From Betaproteobacteria bacterium (GTDB lineage Bacteria; Pseudomonadota; Gammaproteobacteria; Burkholderiales; Burkholderiaceae_C): 45,569 nucleotides of DNA. The translations under genes and the position numbers were made by a program. The notes under the pieces were generated by a model. That model ran no database searches. It saw only the letters and a list, made by a program, of their open reading frames with translations, and was not told where the DNA came from. Where the stretch lies: the NCBI GenBank assembly GCA_009925925.1, contig RFQA01000004.1, positions 1-45,569 of the forward strand. The letters are read 5' to 3'. Shown one piece after another: positions 8,592 to 18,981 of the stretch (positions are counted from its first letter, which is position 1; every line of letters begins with the position of its first letter).

Positions 8592-10160
8592 TTAGCGGCG
8601 CATGGATTCGGGTGCTGCAAGCAGGAAGGTGTTCCATTCCTGTGGCGAATTGGCCTGGTCCAGCGCAGCGCGCGTGGCCGGGCTCAGGCTGCCCTGAATC
8701 GCCTGGTAATACAGCGCGTTGGCCAACTGGGGAAAGGCAGGTTTTTCAGTGGGTTGCGGGCCGTCCGTCTTGAAGAGGCCGGCACTGCCGGAGCCGATCG
8801 CCTTGGCAATCTCAAAGCGGGTAGTCAGCTGGCCCGCGCTGTCCCAGCCTGAGGCCACCATGGGGTAGCCGTCCGGCGTCTGACGGCCATAGAGCGGCTC
8901 GCCCATGCGGTTGATCCAGTTCAGCATGGGGCCGACATTGAGGATGACCTTGTCGTCATACGCCAGCCGCACCGAGGACACCACGTAACGCACCGGGTCC
9001 TTGAATTTGGCGGGCGGTGCGTTCACAAACTCAGGGGCCGTGAACAGGGTCTCCAATACTTTGGCGATCTGGCCATCGGTCGCTTTCCAGGTGGCCGCCA
9101 TGCGGTCGATCAGGGCTTGGGGCGGGTTGTCCGAAAGCCAGTAGGTGGCGAGCTTGCGGCTGACGAAGCGTGCGGTGGAGGGGTGGCGGGCCAGCGTGTC
9201 CAGCGCGGCGTCTACTTCGGCCAGGCCCTCGCCGGTCACGGGGTTGCCAAGCAGGGTTTTGGGGCCCATGTCGTGGCGCTGCGGGTTGAACTCAAACACG
9301 CCACGGCGCACATAGAGGCGGTTGAGCTCTTTGCGCAGGTTGGGGTTACCGGTGTTCATGTTCACACCGACGCCAGTGAGTACGCGGGCCAGTTCCTGCA
9401 CATCTTTCTGGGTGTAGCCACCATCCACCCCCAGGGTGTGCAGCTCCATCAGCTCTCGCGCAAAGTTTTCGTTGATGCGGCCTGCGGCGTTCTGGTCGTT
9501 GTCCAGGTAGCGCAGCATGGCCGGGTGGTAGGTCACAGCACCCAGCAGTTCGCGGAAGCGCCCCAGTGCGTGCGGCCGCAGGGCGCTGTTCTCATAGTCA
9601 CCCAGCATGGCGCGCAAGTTGTGCTTGTAGAGGTGCACATTGAAGTGGTTCAGCCAGAACCAGGTCATCTGCTCCTGTACCTGGGCCGGGCTGTAAAGCG
9701 CCCGCAGCAGGTGGCGGGTGGCGGATTCGCGGGCCAAGCGGTTGAGCTCCTGCTGGTAAGCCTGCTGGGCGGTTTTCTTCTCGGCGTCGTCTTTGAGCGC
9801 GTCAGAGTCTTTGCGCTGCTGTTCCATTTTGAGGACCAGATCCGTCAAGCTGGTCTGGCTGATGGTCATGCTGCGTACCGCTTCGCGCGCGGGCTCGGGC
9901 AACACAGCGTCCCGGGGCTGGAGTTGCTGCTGCAACCATGTGGCTTGCCCTTGCTGCTCTAGTTGGCGGGCAGTGTGGCTGTTGGCGCCCCAGGTTACCC
10001 GGTTCAGCCACTGGTAGTTCTGCGGGGTGGCCGGCGCTGCTGCGCTGTTGGACGCGGCGGGTGGCAGCGGGGCACAGGCCTGCATGCCGGCCAGTGCAGC
10101 GCACAGCCACAGAGGGGCCAAGGAACGGGCGGAGGGGAGCATGCGTTTCATGCAGTGCAT
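8592..10160 (-). CDS. DUF1800 protein, exported, possibly a lipoprotein
   Basis: DUF1800 proteins are large, mainly helical, exported and of unknown function. This 522-residue copy shows the family's NRVTWG N-terminal motif, the WFWLNHFNVH segment, the NENFARELMELHTLGVDGGYTQ block (seen as two parts) and the HDMGPKTLLG motif. The N-terminus has a hydrophobic stretch ending AGMQAC, an imperfect lipobox, so lipid attachment is possible. Three in-frame ATGs (10160, 10151 and 10142) sit close together and none has a clear ribosome-binding site. It is the upstream member of a DUF1800-DUF1501 pair, so the two products probably act together in the envelope. Confidence 0.88.
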   Translation of the reverse strand: MHCMKRMLPSARSLAPLWLCAALAGMQACAPLPPAASNSAAAPATPQNYQWLNRVTWGANSHTARQLEQQGQATWLQQQLQPRDAVLPEPAREAVRSMTISQTSLTDLVLKMEQQRKDSDALKDDAEKKTAQQAYQQELNRLARESATRHLLRALYSPAQVQEQMTWFWLNHFNVHLYKHNLRAMLGDYENSALRPHALGRFRELLGAVTYHPAMLRYLDNDQNAAGRINENFARELMELHTLGVDGGYTQKDVQELARVLTGVGVNMNTGNPNLRKELNRLYVRRGVFEFNPQRHDMGPKTLLGNPVTGEGLAEVDAALDTLARHPSTARFVSRKLATYWLSDNPPQALIDRMAATWKATDGQIAKVLETLFTAPEFVNAPPAKFKDPVRYVVSSVRLAYDDKVILNVGPMLNWINRMGEPLYGRQTPDGYPMVASGWDSAGQLTTRFEIAKAIGSGSAGLFKTDGPQPTEKPAFPQLANALYYQAIQGSLSPATRAALDQANSPQEWNTFLLAAPESMRR

Positions 10161-10208
10161 GGTAGCGCCGGACCCCGCGCCTCACCAACTGTTACTTTTG
10201 TAAAGTTA

Positions 10209-11024
10209 TCAGGCTTTGCCGAACTCGGCGCCCAGCTCGCCGGCGCGCTTGTGCGCGGCAAACAGGGCCTTGGCAAACAGGTCTTTGACGCCGCTCTCGT
10301 CCATGGACGTGATGGCCGCAAACGTGGTACCGCCCTTGGAAGTGACTTTGGCGCGCAGGGTTTCTGGCGGCTCGGTCGATGCGCGGGCCAGCTCACCAGC
10401 ACCGATGAAGGTGGCCACGGCCAGTTGGTAGGCCTGATCACGCTCAAGACCCAGCTTGGCGCCAGCCTCGGTCATGGCTTCCATGAAATAGAACATATAG
10501 GCCGGGCCTGAGCCGCTGATGGCAGTGACCGCGTCGAGTTGCTCTTCAGCGGTCAACCAAACTGTGGCACCGGTGGTGGCTATGACTTCATTGGCCCAGT
10601 CTTTGTCTGCTTGGGTGACGGCCGGGCGGCCGTACAGCGCGGTAATCCCTTTGCCGATGAGCGCGGGCGTGTTGGGCATGGTGCGGATGATGCGCTCACT
10701 GCCCAGCCACTGGGCGATGCTCTGGCTGGTGATGCCAGCCGCCACGCTCAGGTGCAAGGCATTCTGGTTGTGGGCGCGCACGGAAGCAGCAGCTTCCTTG
10801 AAGGTCTGGGGTTTCACGGCCCAGACGATCATGTCGGCACTTGCCAAGAACGCACCAGCCTCAGCCTGTGGAGAGAGGCCAAAGTCTTTGGCCAAGCGCG
10901 CGCGGGCTTCGTCCCAGGGTTCCACCACGTCAATGTCGGCCACCGAGAAGCCTTGGCGGAGCAGTCCGCCGATGATGGCGCTGGCCATATTGCCGCCGCC
11001 TATGAATGCAATGCGCTTGCCCAT
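10209..11024 (-). CDS. proC: Pyrroline-5-carboxylate reductase
   Basis: This cytosolic enzyme performs the last step of proline synthesis, reducing 1-pyrroline-5-carboxylate with NAD(P)H. The 271-residue length is standard. The N-terminal Rossmann motif IAFIGGGNMASAIIGG, the central VWAVKPQTF, the GSGPAYMFYFMEAMTEAG helix and the SKGGTTFAAI C-terminal signature are all present. The start at 11024 is supported by AGGAC nine bases upstream; a longer in-frame start would run into glpK sequence. The gene follows glpK on the same strand after 38 bases, so it may receive transcription from the glp side, although the pathways are unrelated. Confidence 0.97.
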   Translation of the reverse strand: MGKRIAFIGGGNMASAIIGGLLRQGFSVADIDVVEPWDEARARLAKDFGLSPQAEAGAFLASADMIVWAVKPQTFKEAAASVRAHNQNALHLSVAAGITSQSIAQWLGSERIIRTMPNTPALIGKGITALYGRPAVTQADKDWANEVIATTGATVWLTAEEQLDAVTAISGSGPAYMFYFMEAMTEAGAKLGLERDQAYQLAVATFIGAGELARASTEPPETLRAKVTSKGGTTFAAITSMDESGVKDLFAKALFAAHKRAGELGAEFGKA

Positions 11025-11062
11025 GGTGTGTCCTGTGCGTAGAAAAGTCAGAGCGCCCGAGT

Positions 11063-12637
<1,575 letters not shown>

Positions 12638-12662
12638 GGTTGTCTCCTTCTTGTGGATGGTG

Positions 12663-13427
12663 TCAGTCTGCAATCACCAGGCGGGCGCCCGCTTCTTCCA
12701 GCAGGGCAGGGAAGGGAGCTGGCGGCATGGAGTCGGTGAACAGGCGGTCAATCTGCGCCAGTTGGCCGACTTCGACCATGGCCGGGCGGTTGAACTTGCT
12801 GGTGTCGGCCGCTACCCAGACCTCGCGCGCATGGCTGATGATGGTCTGGGCTACTTTGACCTCGCGGTAGTCGTAATCTCGCAGCGTGCCATCGGCTTCG
12901 ATGCCGGAGATGCCGATGACGGCAATATCCACCTTGAACTGGCGGATGAAGTCCACCGCAGCCTCGCCCACGATGCCCTGGTCCCGCCCGCGCACAACGC
13001 CTCCCACTACGATGACCTCCGATTGGCTATTTGCGCTCAGGATGCTGGCAACGTTCAGGTTGTTGGTGATGACACGCAAACCCGTGTGTTCCAGCAGTGC
13101 CCGCGCCACGGCTTCTGTGGTCGTGCCTATGTTCAAGATCAGGGAGCAATCGTTGGGAATGGCAGCAGCAATGGCGCGGGCGATGCGGTTTTTCTCTGGT
13201 GCGTTGAGTTGTACCCGTTGAAGGTGGGCAATGTTCTCCACCGTGGAGCTGGGAACCCTTACGCCGCCGTGGAAACGGGTCAGCAAGCCCTCGTCCGCCA
13301 GTCTTTGTACGTCGCGACGCACGGTTTGCAAGGTCACACCCAGAGACTCTGCCAAGCGCTCTACGGTGACAGAGCCCTGTTCTTGTACGGTGTGAAGCAG
13401 TTGAAGTTGGCGAGGGTTGGCGGACAT
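12663..13427 (-). CDS. glpR: DeoR-family repressor of the glycerol regulon
   Basis: DeoR-type regulators have an N-terminal helix-turn-helix (about residues 4-58; [20 protein letters not shown]) and a sugar-phosphate-binding domain. In this context the likely effector is glycerol-3-phosphate. The C-terminal domain shows [15 protein letters not shown], the [15 protein letters not shown] block and [18 protein letters not shown], close to GlpR. The length of 254 is standard. AAGGATCC precedes the ATG. The gene is divergent from glpD, sharing a 51-base gap with AACGAA repeats, and lies 25 bases upstream of glpK, so it probably represses both directions including itself. That regulatory role is inferred from position and family. 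Confidence 0.93.
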   Translation of the reverse strand: MSANPRQLQLLHTVQEQGSVTVERLAESLGVTLQTVRRDVQRLADEGLLTRFHGGVRVPSSTVENIAHLQRVQLNAPEKNRIARAIAAAIPNDCSLILNIGTTTEAVARALLEHTGLRVITNNLNVASILSANSQSEVIVVGGVVRGRDQGIVGEAAVDFIRQFKVDIAVIGISGIEADGTLRDYDYREVKVAQTIISHAREVWVAADTSKFNRPAMVEVGQLAQIDRLFTDSMPPAPFPALLEEAGARLVIAD

Positions 13428-13458
13428 GGGGGTGGATCCTTACGGCGTACGCACTATA

Positions 13459-13505
13459 AACGAACCAAAACGAATCATATGAGTGACAAAAAGAAAAATA
13501 ACGAA
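13459..13505. promoter_or_regulatory. Candidate GlpR operators: three AACGAA repeats
   Basis: AACGAA occurs at 13459-13464, 13469-13474 and 13500-13505. The first two are 10 bases apart and the third 31 bases further on, so all lie on about the same face of the helix. AACGAA(C) resembles the half-site of the E. coli GlpR operator. Two copies are in the glpR-glpD gap; the third is within the first codons of glpD. Binding is inferred. Confidence 0.5.
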
Positions 13506-15149
13506 TACGATTACTGGCTGCACTCTATTTCACCAGACCTCATGACACCCTACGCCCCTCCACTCCCCACGCGCCGGGAAGACCTGTTGAACCGCTTGGC
13601 CGAGCCCAAGGTATACGACATTGCGGTGGTGGGCGGAGGCGCTACCGGCTTGGGCGTTGCGTTGGATGCAGCGGCCCGCGGCTTCAGTGTGGTGTTGATC
13701 GAGTCGCACGACTTTGCCAAAGGTACATCCTCCCGTGCAACAAAACTTTTGCATGGAGGTGTGCGTTATCTGGCACAAGGCAACATTTCCCTGGTACGCG
13801 AGGCCCTGCACGAGCGGACGACGCTCTTACGTAACGCCCCGCACTTAGCGCAACCATTGGCCTTTGTCATGCCCTCCTATAAATGGTGGGAAACGCCGTT
13901 TTACGGCGCCGGGCTGACTGCGTATGACTTGTTGGCGGGGAAGGCGGGTCTGGGCAAAACCGAGTTTCTGGGAGTCGATGACACCAGAAAACTGATTCCG
14001 CAAGTTGCCAGCGAGGGACTCAAAGGGGGCGTCAAGTACTGGGATGGTCAATTTGATGACGCGCGCTTGGCGCTGACTTTGGCGCGTACCGCAGCCGCCA
14101 AAGGTGCTTTGGTCGTGAATTACTGCAAAGCAACCCAGCTGCAGTATGAAGCTGGCAAGGTGTGTGGCGTCATGTGTGAGGACACCATCGGGGGGCGCAA
14201 GTTCTCGATTCAATCGCGCTGCGTTGTCAATGCAACCGGGGTTTGGGTGGACGCTTTGCGTGAGAAAGACGGGGAGGCCAATCCCCACGACGGCCGCAGC
14301 AAGACCAAACCCATGGTGGCACCCAGCCAAGGTGTACATATTGTGGTGGACAGGGAGTTCCTGGGGGGCGATACGGCCCTGATGGTTCCCAAGACCCAAG
14401 ACGGACGCGTACTTTTTGCGGTGCCATGGCTCGGAAAAGTCATTTTGGGCACGACCGATACCCCGCGTCACGATCTGGACCGGGAGCCGAGGCCCTTCAA
14501 GGAAGAGATTGCCTTCATATTAGAAGAGTCTGCCCGCTATTTGAAAAAAGCACCCACCGCCGAGGACATACGGAGCATCTGGGTGGGCTTGCGTCCGCTG
14601 GTGAAGCCCCAAGAGGATGATGGCGAAAACACCAAAGCCATCAGTCGTGAGCATACGGTGCTGGTGAGCCGGAGCGGTTTGGTGACGGTCACGGGCGGAA
14701 AGTGGACGACCTACAGGGCCATGGCAGAGGATGTGCTTGCCAAGTGTGCAGAAAAGAATCTGCTGGAATCCCGTGTTGCGGGTGCTACCGTGCATTTGCG
14801 CCTCCAAGGTGGCGACGGCGAAGGCGTGCAGCAAAGCGCCATGTCCATGCCGCAAGGGGCGCATTCCTACGGCTTGGATTATCCGGCAGTGCATTCGCTA
14901 CCCGGCAGTGAGGTGGAGCTGGCACCGGGCCTGACAGAAGCCATGGTCCGTTTCGCAGCGCGCTATGAATACGCGGTGACGGTTGAGGATGTGCTTGCTC
15001 GCAGGGCGCGTGTATTGTTTCTGGATGCCCGCCTTGCGGCAGGTATGGCGCCCGAAGTGGCCAGAATTCTTGTGGAGGAGACAGGTTTGCCTCCCAAAGA
15101 GGCTGAATTTATCGCTTTGGCGGCTCAATACACGGAAATTCCTGCATAA
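13479..15149 (+). CDS. glpD: Aerobic glycerol-3-phosphate dehydrogenase (FAD)
   Basis: GlpD oxidises sn-glycerol-3-phosphate to dihydroxyacetone phosphate at the inner membrane and passes electrons to quinone. The FAD-binding motif VVGGGATGLGVALDAAARG falls near residues 50-69, followed by the family block KGTSSRATKLLHGGVRYLAQ and, later, GLVTVTGGKWTTYRAMAED. The first 45 residues form a polar extension (MSDKKKNNEYDYW...) longer than in E. coli GlpD. No good ribosome-binding site precedes 13479; an ATG at 13542 (MTPYAPPLP) could be the true start, which would leave the third AACGAA site in the leader. Divergent from glpR; the spc-operon promoter begins 7 bases after its stop. Confidence 0.95.
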   Translation: MSDKKKNNEYDYWLHSISPDLMTPYAPPLPTRREDLLNRLAEPKVYDIAVVGGGATGLGVALDAAARGFSVVLIESHDFAKGTSSRATKLLHGGVRYLAQGNISLVREALHERTTLLRNAPHLAQPLAFVMPSYKWWETPFYGAGLTAYDLLAGKAGLGKTEFLGVDDTRKLIPQVASEGLKGGVKYWDGQFDDARLALTLARTAAAKGALVVNYCKATQLQYEAGKVCGVMCEDTIGGRKFSIQSRCVVNATGVWVDALREKDGEANPHDGRSKTKPMVAPSQGVHIVVDREFLGGDTALMVPKTQDGRVLFAVPWLGKVILGTTDTPRHDLDREPRPFKEEIAFILEESARYLKKAPTAEDIRSIWVGLRPLVKPQEDDGENTKAISREHTVLVSRSGLVTVTGGKWTTYRAMAEDVLAKCAEKNLLESRVAGATVHLRLQGGDGEGVQQSAMSMPQGAHSYGLDYPAVHSLPGSEVELAPGLTEAMVRFAARYEYAVTVEDVLARRARVLFLDARLAAGMAPEVARILVEETGLPPKEAEFIALAAQYTEIPA

Positions 15150-15155
15150 AAGTAG

Positions 15156-15184
15156 TTGACGCCAGAATTGAAGGCTGGCACAAT
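15156..15184 (+). promoter_or_regulatory. Probable sigma-70 promoter of the spc operon
   Basis: TTGACG (15156-15161) and CACAAT (15179-15184) are separated by exactly 17 bases, matching consensus at five and four of six positions. It lies directly after the glpD stop and is the only good candidate before rplN. It implies a leader of about 140 bases. Confidence 0.65.
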
Positions 15185-15262
15185 AGTGGGCTTCGCTTGA
15201 AAAAGCTGAAGGTTCTGCCCAAATAGAAGTCGTGCAAGTGGTTTGTGCGGTGGATAGCGGGC

Positions 15263-15300
15263 CCAAGACTGACTTGGTTTTGTAGTTGCCAGTGTGGCAA
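15263..15300 (+). other. Hairpins in the rplN leader
   Basis: Two short hairpins lie in the untranslated leader before rplN: CCAAG-ACTGA-CTTGG (15263-15277) and TTGCC-AGTGT-GGCAA (15286-15300). Neither is followed by a T run. A structured leader could serve feedback control by a ribosomal protein, but no known protein-binding motif is recognised. Confidence 0.4.
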
Positions 15301-15332
15301 AGCAGCTCCAGGTGCAAGTTGGGAATAATGAA

Positions 15333-15701
15333 ATGATCCAAACTGAATCTCGACTGGAAGTTGCCGACAACACCGGCGCGAAATCCGTTCTCTGCATTAA
15401 GGTGCTGGGCGGGTCTAAGCGTCGCTATGCAAGCGTCGGCGACATCATCAAAGTTTCCATCAAAGAAGCTGCTCCCCGTGGACGCGTCAAAAAAGGCGAG
15501 GTCTATAGCGCTGTAGTGGTTCGTACTGCCAAGGGCATCCGCCGTGGCGACGGTTCTTTGGTGAAATTCGACGGCAACGCAGCTGTGTTGCTCAACGCCA
15601 AGTTGGAGCCTATCGGCACCCGCATCTTTGGACCAGTGACTCGCGAACTGCGCACTGAAAAGTTCATGAAGATCGTGTCCTTGGCTCCTGAAGTTTTGTA
15701 A
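15333..15701 (+). CDS. rplN: 50S ribosomal protein L14
   Basis: L14 binds 23S rRNA at the subunit interface and takes part in bridge contacts with 16S rRNA. The 122 residues match the usual length exactly when the ATG at 15333 ([17 protein letters not shown]) is used; a longer in-frame start at 15294 adds 13 residues absent from the family. Characteristic blocks are [14 protein letters not shown] and FGPVTRELR near the C-terminus. It is the first gene of the spc operon here, preceded by its own promoter and by glpD instead of rpsQ, which normally sits upstream in the S10 operon. The ribosome-binding site is weak (GGGAA), so the leader structure may matter for initiation. Confidence 0.98.
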   Translation: MIQTESRLEVADNTGAKSVLCIKVLGGSKRRYASVGDIIKVSIKEAAPRGRVKKGEVYSAVVVRTAKGIRRGDGSLVKFDGNAAVLLNAKLEPIGTRIFGPVTRELRTEKFMKIVSLAPEVL

Positions 15702-15710
15702 GGACCCGCC

Positions 15711-16031
15711 ATGAACAAGATTCGCAAAGGCGACGAAGTCATCGTTATCGCAGGTCGCGATAAGGGTAAGCGCGGAGTGATCTCCTTGCGCGCTGACGAC
15801 TCTCACGTAGTCGTCGAGGGCATCAACTTGGTGAAAAAGCACACCAAGCCAAACCCCATGAAGGGCACAACCGGCGGCATCGTTGAAAAGACCATGCCTA
15901 TTCACCAGTCCAACGTTGCCATTTTCAATGCGGCAACCGGCAAGGCTGACCGTGTTGGTATCAAGGTGCTGGCTGACGGCAAACGCGTTCGCGTTTACAA
16001 GTCCAGCGGCGAAGAAATCAAGGTGGCATAA
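15711..16031 (+). CDS. rplX: 50S ribosomal protein L24
   Basis: L24 is an early-assembly protein that helps start folding of 23S rRNA and later lies near the exit of the peptide tunnel. The 106-residue length is normal. It contains the KOW motif at the N-terminus ([19 protein letters not shown]) and the [17 protein letters not shown] block. The gene lies 9 bases after rplN with AAGGACC upstream of its ATG, and 2 bases before rplE, so translation of the three is probably coupled. In E. coli, S8 represses this operon by binding near the rplX-rplE junction; whether that applies here cannot be read directly. Confidence 0.98.
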   Translation: MNKIRKGDEVIVIAGRDKGKRGVISLRADDSHVVVEGINLVKKHTKPNPMKGTTGGIVEKTMPIHQSNVAIFNAATGKADRVGIKVLADGKRVRVYKSSGEEIKVA

Positions 16032-16033
16032 AC

Positions 16034-16573
16034 ATGGCACGTCTACAACAACACTACCGCGAAAAAGTGGCGCCTGAGTTGACAGCCAAGTTTGGCTACA
16101 CCTCGCCCATGCAAGTGCCGCGTTTGACTAAGATCACCCTGAACATGGGTGTGAGCGAAGCCGTAGCCGACAAAAAGGTGATGGATCACGCAGTGTCCGA
16201 CCTGACCAAGATCGCTGGCCAGAAGCCCGTGGTGACCAAGTCCAAGAAAGCTATCGCTGGTTTCAAGATTCGCGAAGGCCAGGCGATCGGTTGCATGGTG
16301 ACTTTGCGCGGCGTGCAGATGTACGAATTCCTGGATCGTTTCGTGACCGTGGCTCTGCCTCGCGTCCGTGACTTCCGTGGTATTTCTGGTCGCGCATTTG
16401 ATGGCCGTGGTAACTACAACATCGGCGTCAAAGAGCAGATCATTTTCCCTGAGATTGAATATGACAAGGTTGATGCCTTGCGCGGCCTCAATATCAGCAT
16501 CACCACAACGGCAAAGACCGACGAAGAGTGCAAGGCACTGCTCGCTGGCTTCCGTTTCCCGTTCAAGAACTGA
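16034..16573 (+). CDS. rplE: 50S ribosomal protein L5
   Basis: L5 binds 5S rRNA with L18 and forms part of the central protuberance; its loop contacts P-site tRNA. The 179 residues match the family. Seen are [16 protein letters not shown] near residue 33, the [17 protein letters not shown] block, [14 protein letters not shown] and the [15 protein letters not shown] segment toward the C-terminus. The start at 16034 is only two bases after the rplX stop, so translational coupling is likely. Its position in the order L14-L24-L5-S14-S8-L6 is the standard spc order. Confidence 0.98.
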   Translation: MARLQQHYREKVAPELTAKFGYTSPMQVPRLTKITLNMGVSEAVADKKVMDHAVSDLTKIAGQKPVVTKSKKAIAGFKIREGQAIGCMVTLRGVQMYEFLDRFVTVALPRVRDFRGISGRAFDGRGNYNIGVKEQIIFPEIEYDKVDALRGLNISITTTAKTDEECKALLAGFRFPFKN

Positions 16574-16581
16574 GGTGACCT

Positions 16582-16887
16582 GTGGCTAAAATGGCTTTAA
16601 TCGAGCGCGAGCTCAAACGTGACAAGTTGGCTGCCAAGTACGCAAAAAAATATGCGGAACTGAAGGCAATCGCAGGTGATGCAAAGCGTTCTGAAGAAGA
16701 ACGTGCAGCAGCCCGTCTGGGTCTGCAAAAGTTGCCTCGCAACGCAAACCCCACTCGCCAGCGTAACCGCTGCTCCATCACGGGTCGTCCCCGTGGAACG
16801 TTCCAGCACTTCGGTCTGGGTCGTGCGAAGATTCGTGAAATGGCTTTTGCCGGAGAAATTCCTGGCATTACCAAGGCCAGCTGGTAA
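16582..16887 (+). CDS. rpsN: 30S ribosomal protein S14, zinc-free form
   Basis: S14 sits in the head of the 30S subunit close to the decoding site. The 101 residues match the long, zinc-independent form: no CxxC pair is present, and the conserved C-terminal [20 protein letters not shown] and [17 protein letters not shown] are. The start is GTG at 16582 ([10 protein letters not shown]) with GAGGTGACC just upstream; an ATG three codons later is less well placed. It lies between rplE and rpsH as expected. Confidence 0.97.
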   Translation: MAKMALIERELKRDKLAAKYAKKYAELKAIAGDAKRSEEERAAARLGLQKLPRNANPTRQRNRCSITGRPRGTFQHFGLGRAKIREMAFAGEIPGITKASW

Positions 16888-16905
16888 GCGATAGGAGAAC
16901 CGAAC

Positions 16906-17301
16906 ATGAGTATGAGTGATCCCATCGCCGATCTGTTGACACGCATCCGCAATGCACAGATGGTTGCAAAAACAACCGTATCTGTGCCTTCTTCCAAAGT
17001 GAAGATTGCGATCGCACAAGTGTTGAAAGAAGAAGGCTATATCGACGGCTTCAAGGTTTCCACTGAAGACGGCAAGTCTGAGCTGCAAATTGCTTTGAAA
17101 TATTACGCCGGTCGCCCTGTGATCGAGCGTATTGAGCGCGTAAGCCGTCCTGGCCTGCGTGTTTACCGCGGCAGCGATGCAATCCCTCAAGTCCAAAACG
17201 GCTTGGGTGTTGCTATCGTTACTACACCCAAGGGTGTTATGACTGATCGCAAAGCGCGCGCTTCCGGTGTCGGTGGCGAAGTGCTGTGCTACGTCGCTTA
17301 A
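16906..17301 (+). CDS. rpsH: 30S ribosomal protein S8
   Basis: S8 binds the central domain of 16S rRNA and is needed for platform assembly. In E. coli it is also the translational repressor of the spc operon. The 131-residue protein begins [18 protein letters not shown] and ends with the [22 protein letters not shown] block, both diagnostic. AGGAGAACC precedes the ATG. It is the natural candidate for autogenous control of this operon, perhaps through the structured leader or the rplX-rplE junction, but I see no clear copy of its rRNA target helix in the mRNA. Confidence 0.98.
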   Translation: MSMSDPIADLLTRIRNAQMVAKTTVSVPSSKVKIAIAQVLKEEGYIDGFKVSTEDGKSELQIALKYYAGRPVIERIERVSRPGLRVYRGSDAIPQVQNGLGVAIVTTPKGVMTDRKARASGVGGEVLCYVA

Positions 17302-17321
17302 CGCTACAGGAGTAAGAAACA

Positions 17322-17855
17322 ATGTCCCGCGTAGGCAAACTCCCCGTCACCGTACCTGCTGGTGTTGAAGTGTCCATCAAGGCTGATCAGATCAGCGTGA
17401 AGGGCACTGGCGGCACTCTGCAATTGGCTCAAAACAGCCTGGTGAATATCCAGAACGAAGCTGGCAAGCTCAGCTTCCAACCTGCTAACGATTCCCGTGA
17501 AGCTGACGCAATGACTGGCACTATTCGCCAGTTGGTCAACAACATGGTTGTTGGCGTAACCAAGGGCTTTGAGCGTAAGCTGAGCCTGATTGGTGTGGGT
17601 TACAAGGCGCAAGCTACAGGCACCAAGTTGAACTTGGCTGTCGGTTACTCGCACCCTGTGAACCTCGAAATGCCTGCTGGCATTTCTGTGGCCACTCCCA
17701 CTCCTACTGAAATCTTGATCAAAGGTGCTGACCGCCAACGCGTAGGTCAGATCGCCGCTGAGATCCGTGCGATTCGTCCTCCTGAGCCCTACAAGGGCAA
17801 GGGCATCCGTTATTCGGATGAGAAGATCACGATCAAAGAAACGAAGAAGAAATAA
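17322..17855 (+). CDS. rplF: 50S ribosomal protein L6
   Basis: L6 lies near the base of the L7/L12 stalk, next to the factor-binding site, and stabilises the sarcin-ricin region. The 177 residues hold two homologous domains. The second carries the [18 protein letters not shown] signature near the C-terminus, and ELTL-type repeats such as [17 protein letters not shown] appear mid-protein. The gene is 20 bases after rpsH with CAGGAGTAAG upstream, and 11 bases before rplR. The ending in KETKKK is ordinary for the family. Confidence 0.98.
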   Translation: MSRVGKLPVTVPAGVEVSIKADQISVKGTGGTLQLAQNSLVNIQNEAGKLSFQPANDSREADAMTGTIRQLVNNMVVGVTKGFERKLSLIGVGYKAQATGTKLNLAVGYSHPVNLEMPAGISVATPTPTEILIKGADRQRVGQIAAEIRAIRPPEPYKGKGIRYSDEKITIKETKKK

Positions 17856-17866
17856 GGAGCTGCAAC

Positions 17867-18232
17867 ATGTTGACCAAAAAAGAGCAGCGTCTTCGTCGGG
17901 CACGTCAGACCCGAATCCGCATTGCAACGCAAGGCGTCGCACGTTTGACTGTTACACGCACAAACCTGCACATCTACGCCAGCGTTATTTCCGGCGACGG
18001 CGGCAAAGTTATTGCCTGCGCATCGACTGCTGAAGCAGAAGTTCGCAAGTCCTTGGGTGCAACTGGCAAAGGCGGCAACGTCGCAGCAGCACAAATCATC
18101 GGTAAGCGCGTCGCTGAAAAAGCGAAAGCTGCCGGTATCGAAAAAGTGGCGTTTGACCGCTCCGGTTTCGCCTACCACGGCCGCGTCAAGGCGCTGGCAG
18201 ATGCCGCGCGTGAAGCTGGCTTGCAGTTCTAA
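17867..18232 (+). CDS. rplR: 50S ribosomal protein L18
   Basis: L18 binds 5S rRNA and carries it into the central protuberance together with L5. The 121-residue protein has the basic N-terminus [20 protein letters not shown], the [16 protein letters not shown] strand region and the C-terminal [20 protein letters not shown] motif. AAGGAGCTGCAAC precedes its ATG. Its place between rplF and rpsE is the standard order. Confidence 0.98.
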   Translation: MLTKKEQRLRRARQTRIRIATQGVARLTVTRTNLHIYASVISGDGGKVIACASTAEAEVRKSLGATGKGGNVAAAQIIGKRVAEKAKAAGIEKVAFDRSGFAYHGRVKALADAAREAGLQF

Positions 18233-18249
18233 GCAGATCGGAAATTAAG

Positions 18250-18774
18250 ATGGCTAAAGTTCAAGCAAAAATGCAAGGTAAGGCCGAGGGTCCTGAGGAC
18301 GGTCTGCGCGAGAAAATGATCGCGATCAACCGCGTGACCAAAGTCGTGAAGGGTGGCCGTATTCTCGGTTTCGCCGCTCTGACTGTGGTTGGTGACGGTG
18401 ACGGTCGCATCGGCATGGGCAAAGGTAAATCCAAGGAAGTTCCTGCAGCAGTGCAGAAAGCCATGGAAGAAGCCCGTCGCAACATGATCAAAGTCACTTT
18501 GAAGAACGGTTCCATTCACCACAAGGTGATGGGTCACCACGGTGCAGCTAGCGTCATGATGGCGCCAGCTCCAAAGGGTACCGGCATTATTGCTGGTGGT
18601 CCTATGCGCGCTGTTTTCGAAGTTCTGGGCATTACAGACATCGTGGCAAAGAGCCATGGTTCTTCCAACCCTTACAACATGGTTCGTGCGACCTTGGATG
18701 CTCTGTCTGTGTCTACGACACCTGCAGAAGTTGCAGCTAAGCGTGGCAAGACTGTTGAAGAGATCTTCGCTTAA
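18250..18774 (+). CDS. rpsE: 30S ribosomal protein S5
   Basis: S5 lies on the back of the 30S subunit near the decoding centre; alterations in it can change fidelity and spectinomycin response. The 174 residues contain the double-stranded-RNA-like N-terminal domain ([20 protein letters not shown]) with the KVVKGGR loop, and the C-terminal domain ([20 protein letters not shown]). It follows rplR by 17 bases. The A-rich segment before the start gives only a modest ribosome-binding site (GAAATTAAG). Confidence 0.98.
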   Translation: MAKVQAKMQGKAEGPEDGLREKMIAINRVTKVVKGGRILGFAALTVVGDGDGRIGMGKGKSKEVPAAVQKAMEEARRNMIKVTLKNGSIHHKVMGHHGAASVMMAPAPKGTGIIAGGPMRAVFEVLGITDIVAKSHGSSNPYNMVRATLDALSVSTTPAEVAAKRGKTVEEIFA

Positions 18775-18788
18775 TCGAGGACTTCAAA

Positions 18789-18971
18789 ATGACAACACAA
18801 CAAACTGTGAAGATCCAATTGGTGCGTAGCCCGATTGGAACGAAAGAGTCCCACCGCGCCACCGTGCGTGGCTTGGGTCTGCGCAAGCTCAACAGTGTGA
18901 GCGAATTGCAGGACACACCTGCAGTGCGCGGCATGATTAACAAGATCAGCTACCTGGTCAAGGTGCTCTAA
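18789..18971 (+). CDS. rpmD: 50S ribosomal protein L30
   Basis: L30 is a small 23S-binding protein. The 60-residue length and the pattern [30 protein letters not shown] and [12 protein letters not shown] are diagnostic. The start at 18789 is preceded by CGAGGACTTCAAA. The rplO gene follows after 10 bases. L30 is absent from some bacterial lineages but is expected in betaproteobacteria. Confidence 0.97.
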   Translation: MTTQQTVKIQLVRSPIGTKESHRATVRGLGLRKLNSVSELQDTPAVRGMINKISYLVKVL

Positions 18972-18981
18972 GAGGTTGATG

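Noticed and set aside
13455-13460. TATAAA as the -10 of glpD
   Set aside because: No acceptable -35 lies 16-18 bases upstream, and the resulting leader would be very short and lack a ribosome-binding site.
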